A program made the position numbers and the translations under genes. Below the pieces are notes generated by a model. The model saw only the letters and a program-made list of their open reading frames with translations, was not told where the DNA came from and ran no database searches. From contig NW_005201004.1 of NCBI RefSeq assembly GCF_000372725.1, positions 168,532 through 232,531 of the forward strand: DNA of 64,000 bases. Reading direction: 5' to 3'. This document shows positions 32,056 through 42,548 of this stretch, one piece after another; the first letter of the stretch is position 1; each line of letters starts with the position of its first letter. The DNA comes from Emiliania huxleyi CCMP1516 (lineage: Eukaryota; Haptophyta; Isochrysidales; Noelaerhabdaceae).

Positions 32056-33682
32056 ATGGGCGTACGGACGCTCAGCGAAGCGCTCCAGCTGAGCGACGAG
32101 TGCCGCGTCATCACCACGGGCTCAGCGCCCTTCAACATTGTCCACACCAACAAGGGTGCGCGAGCACCAGCCACGCAGAGCTCGGCGCACACATCGCACA
32201 GGGCGAGAGGAACGCCGCCACGCTTGTGCGCAGAGAGGGGCGAAAGTCAGGCCGCCAGGATGCTTCTGCTGCGCGCCGCCGCCTCTCCCCGCTGCCGCCG
32301 GCTCCGACGCTGGCTCTTCCCCCTCTGACCCGAACGCGCCTCCCTCTGGCAGCCTGGAGCAAGCTGACTGGCTTCAAGTTCACCGAGGTGGCCAATCGGA
32401 GCAATTCCTTCCTGCAGGGCCCGCACACCGAGGCCAAGCTCGTCGAGCGGATGCGTGCCGCGAGTGAGAAGGGCGAGACCACTAGGGTTCGCGTCGTCAA
32501 CTACGATCGCTACGGCACGCCCTTTTACAACTCGATTGAGATCTTCCCGCTGCGCGACATGGCCGGCAAGCTGACGCACTACTGCGGCGTGCTGCACGGG
32601 GAGGACATACCGGATGGCGTGGTGCCGCCGATCGACAGGCACGCCGCCTGCGCCCGCGCCGCCGCTCGTGCCGAGCCGGCAGGCGGGCCACGGGCCACGC
32701 GACTATAGCCCGCCTCCTTCCTCGCCCGCGCAGGAAGCCGGAGGAGCTGTTTGGCTCGACCTCGGGCTCGTCGACCGACCCGGACGAGGAGGAGGAGACC
32801 GCCGCCGCCGCCTCGGGGTGGCCGGCCGCCGCTGCTGGCCGCGGCGCGGGGCGGGTGAAGCGGCTGCGGAGAGGCGGGCACGTGACGCTGCAAGAGGCGC
32901 TCGACAACACGGAGGACGCGGTTGTGATGACGCAGCCGCACCCGCCGTACGCGATCACGCACGTGAACGCGCCGTGGTGCGCGCGCGTGGCCCGCGTAGG
33001 GGAGGGGCGATTGGGGGCTGCGGGGGGGGAGGGGTGGGGGGGGGGGGGGGGGAAGGGTTACCGAAGTTACCGAAGAGGCGGCGGCTGCCACTGGTGGCGG
33101 TGGAGGTGGTGGCGCCTCGACGCGACGCCCCGCCCCCGCCCCTTCCCCCCCGTCGGGCAGGTGCGAGATGTGCGGCTACACCCTCGAGGAGGTCGAGGGG
33201 CTCTCGAGCTCGATTCTGCAGGGCGCAGAGACGGACGAGGCGCGACCGCGGGGCGGCGCTCTTGGGAAGGGCGTTGGGGCGGCGAGGGTGAGGTGCGGCC
33301 GCCGCCGCCCCGTAGGCGCTCCTCTCCGAGCTGATGGCGAGCGTGCGGCGCGGCGAGAGCTCATCCGCCACGCTGGTCAACTACAAGAAGGGCGGCGCGC
33401 GCTTCCTCAACCAGGCGCACGCGTCCGGCCGAGAGTAGACGCCGGGAGGACGCCAACAGAGCTTCCCCGACCGCGTGCGCTTGCAGCCCGGTCTACAGCC
33501 ACGCCCATGACCCGTCCGGGACCTGGTCCCCTCCCCAGGTGCACATACAGCCCGTCTTCAACCAGAACGACGAGGTCGACCAGTTCATGGCGATGCTGCA
33601 CGAGGTGGATGAGAAGGAGCGGCCGCCGCACGCCGCCCCAGCAGTAGCCAAGAAGGCGGGGCGGCGAGGGGAGCGAGCCTGA
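32056..33682 (+). CDS. double PAS/LOV-like protein, 6 exons
   Basis: Exons 32056-32155, 32353-32638, 32734-32976, 33161-33239, 33316-33414 and 33539-33682 give 316 residues. Introns 2, 4 and 5 have GC donors (CAG|GCACGC, GAG|GCGCGA, CAG|GCGCAC). PAS 1 (residues about 18-125) reads FNIVHTNKAWSKLTGFKF, VANRSNSFLQGPHTE and YCGVLHGEDIPDG. PAS 2 (about 195-300) reads VVMTQPHPPYAITHVNAPWC, GLSSSILQGAETDEA and LVNYKKGGARFLNQ. Both have the LOV sub-family layout, with FLQG/ILQG and NY.. motifs, but the photoactive cysteine of the usual NCRFLQ is missing in both. No output domain follows. It may be a light-independent sensor, or use another ligand. Confidence 0.75.
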
Positions 33683-34630
33683 GGCGAGGGGGGAGGGGGG
33701 CGGGGTAGTCTTTTAGGCACGTAGCAGTCGGACAGAGGTAGCCTGTCCCGTGTCGGACGGCAGTCGTGGGGAGCCGGGATTGGTAGGGCCATGCCTCGCC
33801 CATGGCATGCTGTTACATGCTGCGTGCGGCTCTCGCCGTCCGTGCATGGATGTGTGTGCATCGTTCTGCATGTGGCGCGGTGGCGCGGTGGATGGAACGC
33901 GAATTTCGTCTGGACGGGGGACCCGTGTGGGAGAGCTGACGCATGTCTGGACGGGCCAGCGATGCGTGGAACATAGCCCTGGCTTTTGGGGACTGTACTC
34001 TATGTCCTATGTGTACACGCTCCGTCACCCTTTGCTGCGTCCACAAAAGCTCCTGGCCGTCATACGACAGAGCGGACAGGGTGGTGAGTGGTGTCACGCC
34101 ACACGGCACGACACGCGCGCCTCGCCCCTCGCACACCCCGCTCCCCGCTCCCCCCGGTCCCCGCCTGGCGCGCTGCCGCTCGTCGGTCGTCGCTCAGCGG
34201 CGCACCCGCACGAATGCGGCATGGAAGTCCCGCACGGCCACGGGGCGCACGGGGCGCGGACGTTCTCCCGCGCGCCACGCCGCCCCGGGCCCAGGTGCCC
34301 CGGGCCGCTCTCTCCGGTGCACATACTCTACGGCTTAACTCTATTCTCTATCCACACACACACCCGGGGTCGCTTCGCTCGAAAGAGGAAGAGTGCGGAC
34401 AGCCGGGTGAGAACGGCCCGCAAGGCGCAAGAGAGACTCTACATCACGCGCAGACAGAACGCAATACCCGCGCGCCGCCTTAGTTACAGCGAGACAGGCC
34501 CAGCCCTGCACGCGGCCCCGCGGCCCCGTCGGAGAGACTCGGCTCGGAGGGGCGACAAGACGGTGCCCTCCCGTGTAGGGCCCGTTTCCTGGCCGGTGGA
34601 GCACAGGTGGGGCAGGGTCGTCCCTCGCCC
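33683..34630. other. intergenic between convergent genes
   Basis: 3' regions of the PAS protein (+) and ankyrin gene (-). Open frames on both strands lack conserved motifs. Confidence 0.45.
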
Positions 34631-36286
34631 TCACCCCTCGACCATGAAGGAGGTGGACTGCACGCCAACCTTGACCTTTGGCCCTCGCAGGCGCGGGTTC
34701 TCCTCCTCCTCGGGCTGCACCTCGGCCGCCCCCGCCTCGAGGAGCAGCCTCGCAACCTCGTCGTGGCCCGCCGTATGCGCCCAGAGCAGCGGCCGCGTTG
34801 ACGACTCGTCCTGCGGGTCCGCCTCGGCGCCTGAAGCGACAGCACCGCGCCGCCTGAGCGAGGCCCGCCTCCACTCTAGCCTCTACGACCGCAGCGTCAT
34901 CTGGCCGCCAGCGCTCTCGGCTCTAACTCGGCTCTGCCTAGGCCCAATCTCAGCTACATCTCGGCCACGTCTCGGCCGTGTCTAGATCACGAGATCTCGG
35001 CTGATCTCGGCTAGGTCTCGGCTCGGGCGCCGGCGTCCAGCAGCGCCTCCACCACCCACGCGTGCCCCTCCCGCGCCGCAAAGTGGAGCGGCGTGCTCCC
35101 GTCCTACCGAGATCTAGCCGAGATCTAGCCGAGATCTAGCCGAGATCTAGCCGAGATCTAGCCGAGATCTAGCCGAGATCTAGCCGAGATCTAGCCGAGA
35201 TCTAGCCGAGATCTAGCCGAGATCTAGCCGAGGTGGAAGTGGCGCGGAGTGCGCCCGTCCTGCGCTCGCGCGTCCGCCGACGCGTTCGCCGCCAGCAGGT
35301 ACTGCACCACCACCGAGTGTCCCATCTCCGCCTGCGGGACGTGTCGTGGACGTGTCAGGGAGCACCGCCGCCGAGCCCAGCCATGCCTCGGCTGCATCTC
35401 GGCTGCATCTCGGCTGCATCTCGGCTGCATCTCGGCTGCATCTCGGCTGCATCTCGGCTGCATCTCGGCTATGTCTCTACCGCGTGGTGCAGCGGCGCGA
35501 GCCCGCCCGCCGCCGCGGCGCTCACCGGCGCCCCGTACCTGACTCGTCCACGGCACGTCCATCACACGTCTCGCGTGCGGGGATGGGCCCACCGGCGCGC
35601 CGCGCCGCAGCAGTAGCTCCGCGACGGCGGCGTGGCCCTTTCGTGCCGCAACGTGCAGCGGCGTCGAGCCGTCCGAGGCGCGCGCGTCGATCGTCGCGTT
35701 GTGCTCGAGCAGCAAGTCGACGAGGTCCTTGTGCCCGCCTTCCACGGCCGCGTGCAGGGGCGTGAGGCCCATCCCCGACGGGTGGTTGGCGTTCGGGTCG
35801 GCGCCTAACAGCAGAGCTCGTGCAAGGCTCACGGCGGGCTGCGGAGCGGCGCGGGTCGGCGTTCTGTCGGCGCCGCTCGCGAGCAGCCGTGCGACAACCT
35901 CCAGCTGGTTGTTTGCGGCGGCGAATTGCAGGCCGGCGGCCTGTGCACTCGCAGCGGACCCGTCACCGGCGGGAGAGACGGAGGGCGTGTGACGGAGGGC
36001 GTGTGACGGAGGGCATAACCTGCGAGGCGATGCGGCTATCCGCCAGCTTGGAGCCACCGGTCTTCTGCGCCACGTACTGCGAGGCGAGCTGCTGCCGAAC
36101 CTGCGCGCGGAAGCTCTCCGTCAACGACTTGGTCGCCTGCTCAATCTGCCGCAGCTCATACTCGTCCAGCACGCCATCCCCGTTGAGGTCGCCCGCGAGC
36201 GGCTCGCCCGCCGCCCCGTGCGGATCGACATAAGCCTGCTGCTGAGCCGAGGCGGCCACGACTAGCAAGGCGGTGCGAAGCAGCAT
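34631..36286 (-). CDS. secretory EF-hand plus ankyrin-repeat protein, about 7 exons
   Basis: Exons 36020-36286, 35874-35940, 35606-35804, 35481-35538, about 35260-35331, about 35031-35103 and 34631-34830; about 311 residues. It starts with a signal peptide (MLLRTALLVVAASAQQ) and a perfect EF-hand loop (DLNGDGVLDEYE), which binds calcium. Five to six ankyrin repeats follow, e.g. MGLTPLHAAVEGGHKDLVDL and DGSTPLHVAARKGHAAVAEL, ending LLWAHTAGHDEVARLLLEAG. Repeat continuity fixes most junctions. Introns after exons 2a, 2b and 6 need GC donors, and the intron after exon 4-5 is ambiguous (GA or GC). Two introns are filled with 11-bp minisatellites. Signal peptide plus ankyrins suggests an endomembrane protein. 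Confidence 0.7.
35104..35232. repeat. intronic minisatellite, unit GATCTAGCCGA (11 bp), about 11-12 copies
   Basis: Nearly perfect head-to-tail repeats fill the intron between ankyrin exons 35,260-35,331 and 35,031-35,103. Degenerate related units (ATCTCGGCT) continue at 34,915-35,030 in the following intron. Confidence 0.9.
35391..35470. repeat. intronic minisatellite, unit CTGCATCTCGG (11 bp), about 7 copies
   Basis: Fills the preceding intron (35,332-35,480). Read on the minus strand its unit is GCCGAGATGCA. This resembles the plus-strand GCCGAGATCTA of the neighbouring minisatellite, so the two arrays are in opposite orientation. Confidence 0.9.
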
Positions 36287-36379
36287 GTCGGTGTGGCTGC
36301 GGCGCGACCCGATTCAGCACTCGGAAATAACAATGCACAGGCTGACCGTTACGCAAAAAAGCGCGACTTGCGACTTGCA

Positions 36380-36890
36380 CTCTTTCGTGCCACTCTCTCG
36401 CCGGTGCGCGGGGCATGGCCTCCCGCGCGGCTCGCGCTCACTCGGCCTGCCTCCGCCTCGCGGCTGGCTGAGCACGCCATGGCGCATGGGTCCGCCGGGT
36501 GTGGCGCTGCTCGCTCACTGCGCTGCTGCACAAAGCTGCGAGAAGCAGAGGGGCCTCCTGAGCTTGAGCATTGCGCAGCGCGGCTGCTGGTGCTCGAGGG
36601 CGGCCGTGCGGTGGCGTGAGGGCCTGATTGGTGGTGACCTCGTGCTGCATCAGCGTGCGCAGCATGGCTCCCTCACCCGGTGCTGAGACACGCTGGTGGG
36701 CGACTGGCGCCAGCTTCTCAATGCTGTCCTTGGCGTTGTGCAGCATGTCGCAATACTCCTGTTGCGCTGACCGACGCGCGGGGTGCGTCGTGCCGCGAGT
36801 GGAGCGAGAGGCTCGCGAGGCGCGCGGCTGTCGGTCAACCCTGCGGCGCATGCGCGCCGCCAAGGCTGCTCGACAGGCGACTAGCATTGT
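36380..36890 (-). other. copy 1 of a repeated coding-like family of unknown function
   Basis: The minus-strand frame 36,438-36,887 contains MLRTLMQHEVTTNQALTP, then RPRAPAAALRNAQAQEAPLL and LAALCSSA. The same protein pattern appears on + at 62,200-62,720 (MLRTLAQHQLASNQALSPLH, then RPRAPAAALLNAQAQEPPLV). Both copies include the upstream HPARRSAQQEYC / HPARQSAHWQYC block. Conservation is at protein level with scattered silent-type changes. A frameshift separates the two blocks in the second copy. Probably a gene family or part of a transposon. Confidence 0.5.
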
Positions 36891-37611
36891 GGCGACGCGG
36901 TCGCCGTTACTCCAACTTTGCTTTGCCGATCAAAAGCGCCCGTCCTTTGCTTTTTAGCCGAGCCCGGAAGCCCACAGCGCAGGAGCCCGGCAGCAGCGCC
37001 GACGGCGGCCCCGCACCGCGTCGGCGGCGGTCTGAGCGAGGCAGCCTGCACTCCACAACCTCCTTGGCACTCCCCCGACGAGCGGCGCGCTATGCGGGCC
37101 CGCTGCGGGCGACGCGGGCGGCGAGCCGACGTGCGTGTCGCAGTCGTAGGCAGCGCTGTGGCGAAGCGAGGCGGTCGGCGCAGGCCCCCGGAGGCGGTCG
37201 CAGCGAGAGAAGCGAGGCAGAAGATGCTGTTGAAAGGGTGGGGAGCAGCCTGCCGTCGAGCGGCGCGCCGCGCGAGCCCGCTGCCGGCGACCCGACCGGA
37301 GAGCTCGTAGGCATGGTACTCTGAGCGCGCCATCGCGCCCGATACGGCCCGCCCTGGCCCTGCGGACCTTCCCAGAGAGCTTGGCGAGGCTGTGCAGAAT
37401 GCCGAGAGCATTCTGAGCAGGCTGCCGTCGAGCGACGAGCCATGCTGGCTCGTCGCGGGCCGCGAGCTCGACAAGACCCGCGCAGAGCGTCGCCGAGCCT
37501 GGCGTGCCCGCCCGCACGCCCGCGGTCGCAGGCATGGAAGCCGAGCTTCCTGGCGTCTCTAGCCAGCGCTCATATGCCAAAAGACACCTCGCAGCGCGCG
37601 AGACGTGACCG
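36891..37611. other. region without recognisable gene
   Basis: GC-rich stretch with many overlapping open frames on both strands (for example minus 36,954-37,625) but no domain signature. It could be a further part of the repeated family next to it. Confidence 0.4.
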
Positions 37612-37657
37612 AACAACTCTAACACTCACACGTAATTTGGGGCCTGGAGCCCTGTTT
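37612..37657 (-). repeat. R2 interspersed repeat (46 bp), inverted copy
   Basis: Exact complement of 46,174-46,219 (AAACAGGGCTCCAGGCCCCA...). A shorter copy lies at 60,921-60,960. This copy supplies the stop codon of the C2H2 gene next to it, so it may have truncated that gene. Confidence 0.8.
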
Positions 37658-38870
37658 ACGCGCGCGCGAGACGTGCAGACAGGGTTGTCAGGTGAGAGCG
37701 AATGGCGCGGTTCACGCCTCGCACAACACGGTACTCCTTGTTGTCGGGGAAGTCTTGGCTCTGCAGGTGGAGACGCTTGAGGCACTCGATCGAGACGCTG
37801 TCGCAGATGGAGAGATCGTAGTCTGCGGCGGGCGTAGTGTTGAGATTGATCGTGTCGGCCACCCCCGAGGGGGAGTTCCAAGCGAGCGAGACGCCGGTGG
37901 CGTTGCGGAGGGCGGCAACAGCAGCAGCAGAGGACGCAGCGGCGCCCGGGACGGCGGGCGCCCACGCGAGCCGCCGGGTGCGAGTGGCAGCCGAGACGCC
38001 ACGGTTGTCAGCGTGGGTCAGGTTGGCGCCCGGTGTGCCCGGCGCCGCGTGCTGCAGTGCCTTGGCGATGGCGTCGGTGCACTCGGCCTTCGGCGTGATC
38101 TTCTCCTTGTGGGCTTTGTGCAGCGGGTCGTTGCGAGACGAGAGGTGGTTGAAGAACATGCTCGTCCCGTTGCCACCCGAGCCATCCGGAAGTTTGTTGG
38201 GGATGAGGCAGCAAATCTGGGCGCAGCACTCGCACTTGGTGAGCCCACTGGAGGCGAGGTCCACGGGCGTGTAGTTGTGCGTCTTGAAGTGCGTGCAGAG
38301 CGACTTGGCTGTCTTGAAGTCTCGGGCGCAGATGGAGCAAGAGAAGGTTTGGCGAGGTGGGTTGGTGTTGGAGCTGCTGGCGGCTTGCGATCCCCCCGCC
38401 TGCTCCGCCACGTTCCCCTCCTCGCTCTCTCCTCCGACGTCCTCGTCGGACGGTTCTTCGTCGTCGTCGTGGCCACTGTAAGGCGGCGGGGGCTTGCTTC
38501 CATCGCGGCGCTTGAGGCGCTGGGAGATGGGCCCCTCGTCGATGTCGACGTCGCCCTCCGAGGTGGACTCATCCGTCGTGGTGTCGACATGCTCTGGAGG
38601 CGCAGGAAGGGCGTCTAGGAAGGCCGCACCGGCGTCTGCCGGATCGGCGTCGGCGCCGTCGTCCGCCGGGGCGATGGCGGGTTCGTGGTCGTCGCCCGTG
38701 CCCTGCTCGCCGTCGTCGGACGCCTGTCCTTGCGGTGGCGGCGGTGGCGATGGCGGCGGCGAGATCGAGCCACCTGGATCCGGTCCGGACTCGGGCGGCG
38801 GCGGCGGTGGTGGCGAGTCTGCGGCGTTGAGCTCTAGTACTTCGCGCTCTCGTGACCGAAGCTGCTGCAT
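37656..38870 (-). CDS. C2H2 zinc-finger protein with acidic/proline-rich N-terminus (possibly retroelement-derived)
   Basis: The first ATG is at 38870 (MQQLRSRERE), giving 404 residues; the frame is open further upstream. The N-terminal 180 residues are proline/glycine-rich then acidic (DDDEEPSDEDVGGESEE). One classical zinc finger, FSCSICARDFKTAKSLCTHF followed by KTH, is at about 190-212. Behind it is a Cys cluster CECCAQICC. The remainder (AECTDAIAKALQHAA, DSVSIECLKRLHLQSQDFPD) is unrecognised. Such a lone finger ahead of a long unknown region occurs at the N-terminus of some LINE ORFs. The frame ends inside an R2 repeat. Nucleic-acid binding is likely. Confidence 0.5.
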   Translation of the reverse strand: MQQLRSREREVLELNAADSPPPPPPPESGPDPGGSISPPPSPPPPPQGQASDDGEQGTGDDHEPAIAPADDGADADPADAGAAFLDALPAPPEHVDTTTDESTSEGDVDIDEGPISQRLKRRDGSKPPPPYSGHDDDEEPSDEDVGGESEEGNVAEQAGGSQAASSSNTNPPRQTFSCSICARDFKTAKSLCTHFKTHNYTPVDLASSGLTKCECCAQICCLIPNKLPDGSGGNGTSMFFNHLSSRNDPLHKAHKEKITPKAECTDAIAKALQHAAPGTPGANLTHADNRGVSAATRTRRLAWAPAVPGAAASSAAAVAALRNATGVSLAWNSPSGVADTINLNTTPAADYDLSICDSVSIECLKRLHLQSQDFPDNKEYRVVRGVNRAIRSHLTTLSARLARA

Positions 38871-39101
38871 GCACGCCTCGGCGCCGCGAGAGCAGCCGGT
38901 CGACGTCGGCACCAAGCGCGCGGCCGCCGGGCGCCTCCGAACCGACAGGGGCGCCGCGGCAGTAGAGAGCACTCCACCGACATACCGTTTTTATGGCGGG
39001 TCAGTACCATATGTCCGCAATTTTTCCCGCCTCAAAATTCTTGCTCCCATCTTGCGCCCATCTCTTGCGCCCATCTCCTCGCCCCTCACCCCACCCTGCG
39101 A

Positions 39102-40459
39102 ATGGCCACGCCCGACATCCGCACCGAGTGGGGCACCCAGCGGCGCCTCGCCGAGACCATGCGCCACGTGGACGACTCCGACATCGACGAGCTCATCGAC
39201 CGCTTCACCCGACTCGGCGGCGGGCCTCGCTTCTTTGCCAAGTTCCACCCGCAGGCGTCGTGGCTGTGGCGGCAGTATCACGGGACGGTGCTGCAGCACA
39301 CGTGGAAGCCCGCCTGCCTCGCGATGGTCCTCGCCTTTGCGACGGTCCACTACATGGAGTCTGACGGGCGCGACTGGCCAAAGTTTGGAGTGCCTCATGA
39401 GAAGGCGGTGGCGCAGCTGCTCGGCCTGGAGCGGGCGTGGAGCTACGTGCTCACGTTCGCGACCTTCATCAACTCCTTCTTCCTCTCCCAGTCGTACGGT
39501 TTCTGGCTCGCAAACAAGGGCAACACCCGCAAGGTGCAGGGCCGGCTCAACGACCTGTCCTGCCTGCTCGCCACGCACGCAGAGCGGGACGAGCAGGGCC
39601 GCTTCACCGAGCGGGCGCGCGCGCTGCTCGACGAGATGGCTCGCTGGGTGCGCCTCTTCCACATCCTCTTCTGGGCGGGCCAGGTCCGGCCAGCGCGCGC
39701 CGACGAAGGCGCCTCGCACTCTCGGCGCTGCGCCGCGCCGCCCGCAGCACGTCCACGACACGTCCGGGGACACGCCCCAAGGCGCCTCCCTCTCGGTGCT
39801 GCGCACGGACCGCGGCCTCTCGCGGCTGTGCGAGCGGGAGCACCTGACGCGCGACGAGTACGAGCTGCTCGTCGGCGAGTCGTACCGCGTCTCGGAGACG
39901 CAGCGCCACTCGGCCCTCTCCATCTCGCTGCTGTCGCCCGTTGGTGAGGCGTCCCTGGTGGCCGCCGACCCGTCCTCCGCCTCTTTTGCAGGTCGTGCTC
40001 GAGTGGATCTGCGCGCGCTTCGTCCAGGCGCGGCAGGGCGCGCTGCTGCAGGGCGGCGCCGGCATGGAGACGGTCTTCCTCGACAAGGCCCTCGCCCTCC
40101 GCGCCGTCTGCGCCTCGATCGGCGACGACGCCGCCGCGCGCATGCCTCTCGCGTACGTGCACCTGGTCCAGATCCTGGTCGACTGCCTCGTCGCGCTCGC
40201 CCCCCTCGCGCTGTATGCAAAGGTCGGCGTCTTCACCATCCCGCTGGTCGGCCTGCTCTGCGTCTTCTTCCGCGGCTTCCTCGCCCTCTCAAAGTCGTTC
40301 CTCGACCCGTTTGGCAACGAGGACTCGCTCTCCGAGAACCTGTCGGTGCACTGCCTCGTCTGCGAGGTCAACGCGGGCTCCGTCCGCTGGGCGAGCGGCA
40401 TCGAGGAGCTGCCTCGCTGCGGCTACTCCCTCGCCGCGGGCAGGGGGGCGCGGCGGTGA
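39102..40459 (+). CDS. bestrophin-like anion channel, 3 exons
   Basis: Exons 39102-39708, 39782-39939 and 39992-40459 give 410 residues. Bestrophins are pentameric chloride/bicarbonate channels; algal members sit in thylakoid or plasma membranes and can feed carbon concentration. The family signature is clear in exon 3: LAYVHLVQILVDCLVALAPL, then IPLVGLLCVFFRGFLALSKS and FLDPFGNE followed by HCLVCEVNAGSVRW. Earlier hydrophobic helices are at about 65-85 and 110-135. Intron 1 needs a GC donor (GAAG|GCGCCT). Its first 25 nt nearly repeat the start of exon 2. Intron 2 is GT-AG, 52 nt. The N-terminal region is less conserved. No transit peptide is evident. Confidence 0.85.
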
Positions 40460-40617
40460 AGCAGCCGAGGGAGAGGGGGAAGGGACGGGGCGCGAGGGCG
40501 TGCCCGCGAGTAGCCGGGACCACCACGCGGCAACCGGCCGTGTGGAGAGCTGGGGGCCCGCCGCCGCCGGCGCGCTGCAGCAAGGAACAGCCTCACCACG
40601 CGCCCGGCCCGACGCGT

Positions 40618-40775
40618 TGATAAATAAATAAATAAAACGGACACCTCTACAAGGAGATGGGATAAAAAGGAACAGGTCCCCGCCCTGCGGTCTTTGTGCA
40701 GGGTTCTTTGTGGGTGTGGTCGGCGACTAGCCGGGGTCGTCCTCCCGATGGGGGGGACTAGCACTAGCCGTCTTT
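40618..40775 (-). mobile_element. LINE-B 3'-UTR fragment with TTTA tail
   Basis: TAAA repeats at 40,618-40,636 followed by the same segment as 27,198-27,330 (CGGACACCTCT..., GGTCCCCGCCCT, ACTAGCCGGGGTCG). Strongly 5'-truncated, lying 160 bp behind the bestrophin stop. Confidence 0.75.
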
Positions 40776-40873
40776 TAGAACACATAAATTATCCCACGAT
40801 GCCACGGACCGTCGATGCTATCCTGCGCAGTAGAGATCATTTAGGCTAAAAAACACAGAAAAATACTCTACAC

Positions 40874-41812
40874 TCACAAGCCCCAACACAGAACAATGAG
40901 TGCCCCCTCGGAGAAGATCGAGCCGAGGGAAGCGGCGATCTGGTCGGGCTCGGGGTCTTCGTGCAAGACGCTGCCGACAGGGCAAAAGGAACCCGACAAG
41001 CACGACGGTGGCGGCGAGCAGAACCTCGACCAGGGTGGCGCCCGGCACGAGGGTGGCGGCAAGCACGACGGGTAACTGGCCTTGGCCGAAGCGCCAGAAG
41101 TTGCGTCACCGGTCAGTGGTGTAGCCAGCGTGATTGGCAGTTTCGCGGCGAGGCGGCGCCTGCCGGAGGGCATTGCGCGGGCGGCCACCTCGTAGGTGGC
41201 CTCATTCAGGGTGATGATACTACCCACCTGGAGACCGACGACGTAGCAATTGACGACAATCACGGTGTCGCCGGCGCTGGCGGACTGCGTCAGCTCCATC
41301 CCTGTCGGTGTCCCTGCTGAGCACTCCCATGTGTCGGACGGCGGTAGTGGCGGAGGCGAAGGGGAGATCGAAGGCGGCGCTGGAGACGGCGGAAGAGGCG
41401 GGGGGGAAAGGGGGGAAGGCGGGGGTGGCACCATGGAGTAGCACGTGTACTCCTGCGCGTGAGCTGAGGCTCCTGCCGCTGTTTGACCCGAGCTGGTGAG
41501 GTAGCGCACACAGCGCGGAAGGCCCGCATCCCTGCAGCCGTCATGGTCATTAGCAGGGCTAGCGGACCACGCAATGGCTGCGCAAGCCGCGTCGCCTTCG
41601 CTCGTCGCGAGAGTAAAGCTGAGTCGGCAGAGCGCCGTGCAATCGGATAAGGACCGGCAGTCGGTGGTGAAACCGCCGTCAAAGGTGTTAACCTCGCTTC
41701 CCTCCACCTCGCGACAGTAGCCTGTGCCAACGATGAATGGCGGCGCAAAGGGTGGTGAGAGCGGGGAAGGCGGTGGCAGCGGCGGCGGAGGAGGGGGCGA
41801 GGGCGGCGAGAG

Positions 41813-41849
<37 letters not shown>

Positions 41850-41920
41850 AGGGGCGGCGAGGGCGGCGAGAGGGGCGCCCCCACCCAGTCGACGGTATTC
41901 CCGCTGGCAACGCGCTGCAC
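40874..41920 (-). CDS. proline-rich (SPP) extracellular protein, 5' end unresolved
   Basis: Open frame of 348 residues without an ATG; it is closed upstream by TGA, so a first exon is missing or unrecognised. It starts with hydroxyproline-type SPPSPPLSPP repeats. A Cys-rich domain follows (GYCREVEGSEVNTFDGGF, CRSLSDCTALCRLSF, GCRDAGLPRCVRYL), resembling PAN/apple-like or other extracellular modules. Then a second SPP linker and a TWECSAGTPTG domain. In the +1 frame near 41,000 lies a hydrophobic stretch (LVEVLLAATVVLVGFLL), so a frameshift or a missed intron may hide a C-terminal membrane anchor. Cell-surface or body-scale protein by inference. Confidence 0.5.
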
Positions 41921-42270
41921 GCTGGGCAGCCATCACAGACCTGCCAGCCACACACCACCGCCCACGGCTGCGGACTCTGTGCGCAAGACGGCAGGCAGGT
42001 ATCGGGCCTAGGGTCCATGAAAGAGAGGCATCTGACTGTGAGACGATCGAGTGATGAGGCAGGCACACTATTGGGGTTGTGGGGCCCACTGGCGGTACCA
42101 AGCACACATCTAGCATCTGGTTGTGGTACCGGCAAATTGAAGCAGTGTCGTCCCCCCTCTCCTCGACGGTCACCGTCTTCTATGCGCACTTATTGAACAG
42201 TATGCGCACTTATAGAACAGACGTGCACGTATTGAACAGACGCGCACGTTTACATACACACACGAGACAC

Positions 42271-42421
42271 GTAACGTGCGTGCGGGCGGCGGGGTTTGGC
42301 GCCCGGCACGCCGCCGTCGAGGTGACAGCACGTATTGAACAGTACGTGCGACATGCACGTACGTAACGTGTGCGGACGGCGGGGTTAGGCGCCCGGCGCG
42401 TCGCCGTCGAGGCGACAGCAC
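42271..42421. repeat. direct repeat of about 60 bp, two copies 91 bp apart
   Basis: The segment CGGCGGGGTT..GGCGCCCGGC..CGCCGTCGAGG..GACAGCAC occurs at about 42,271-42,329 and 42,363-42,421 with few differences. Flanks carry repeated TATTGAACAG and TGCACGTA words. No gene in this stretch. Confidence 0.75.
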
Positions 42422-42548
42422 ATGGTGGGGGGCGAATGCGCGGGGTGCGGCAGCCTGGCGTGTGGGTCGTTTGCGTCAACGCGTACGTATGTCGATGGCG
42501 TAGGCTTCGCCTCGCCCTGCTATTCGCTTTCGTCGCGATGCCTGTCGC

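Noticed and set aside
35104-35470. CRISPR array (short regular repeats)
   Set aside because: Units of 11 bp are contiguous without spacers; they are intronic minisatellites of a eukaryotic gene.
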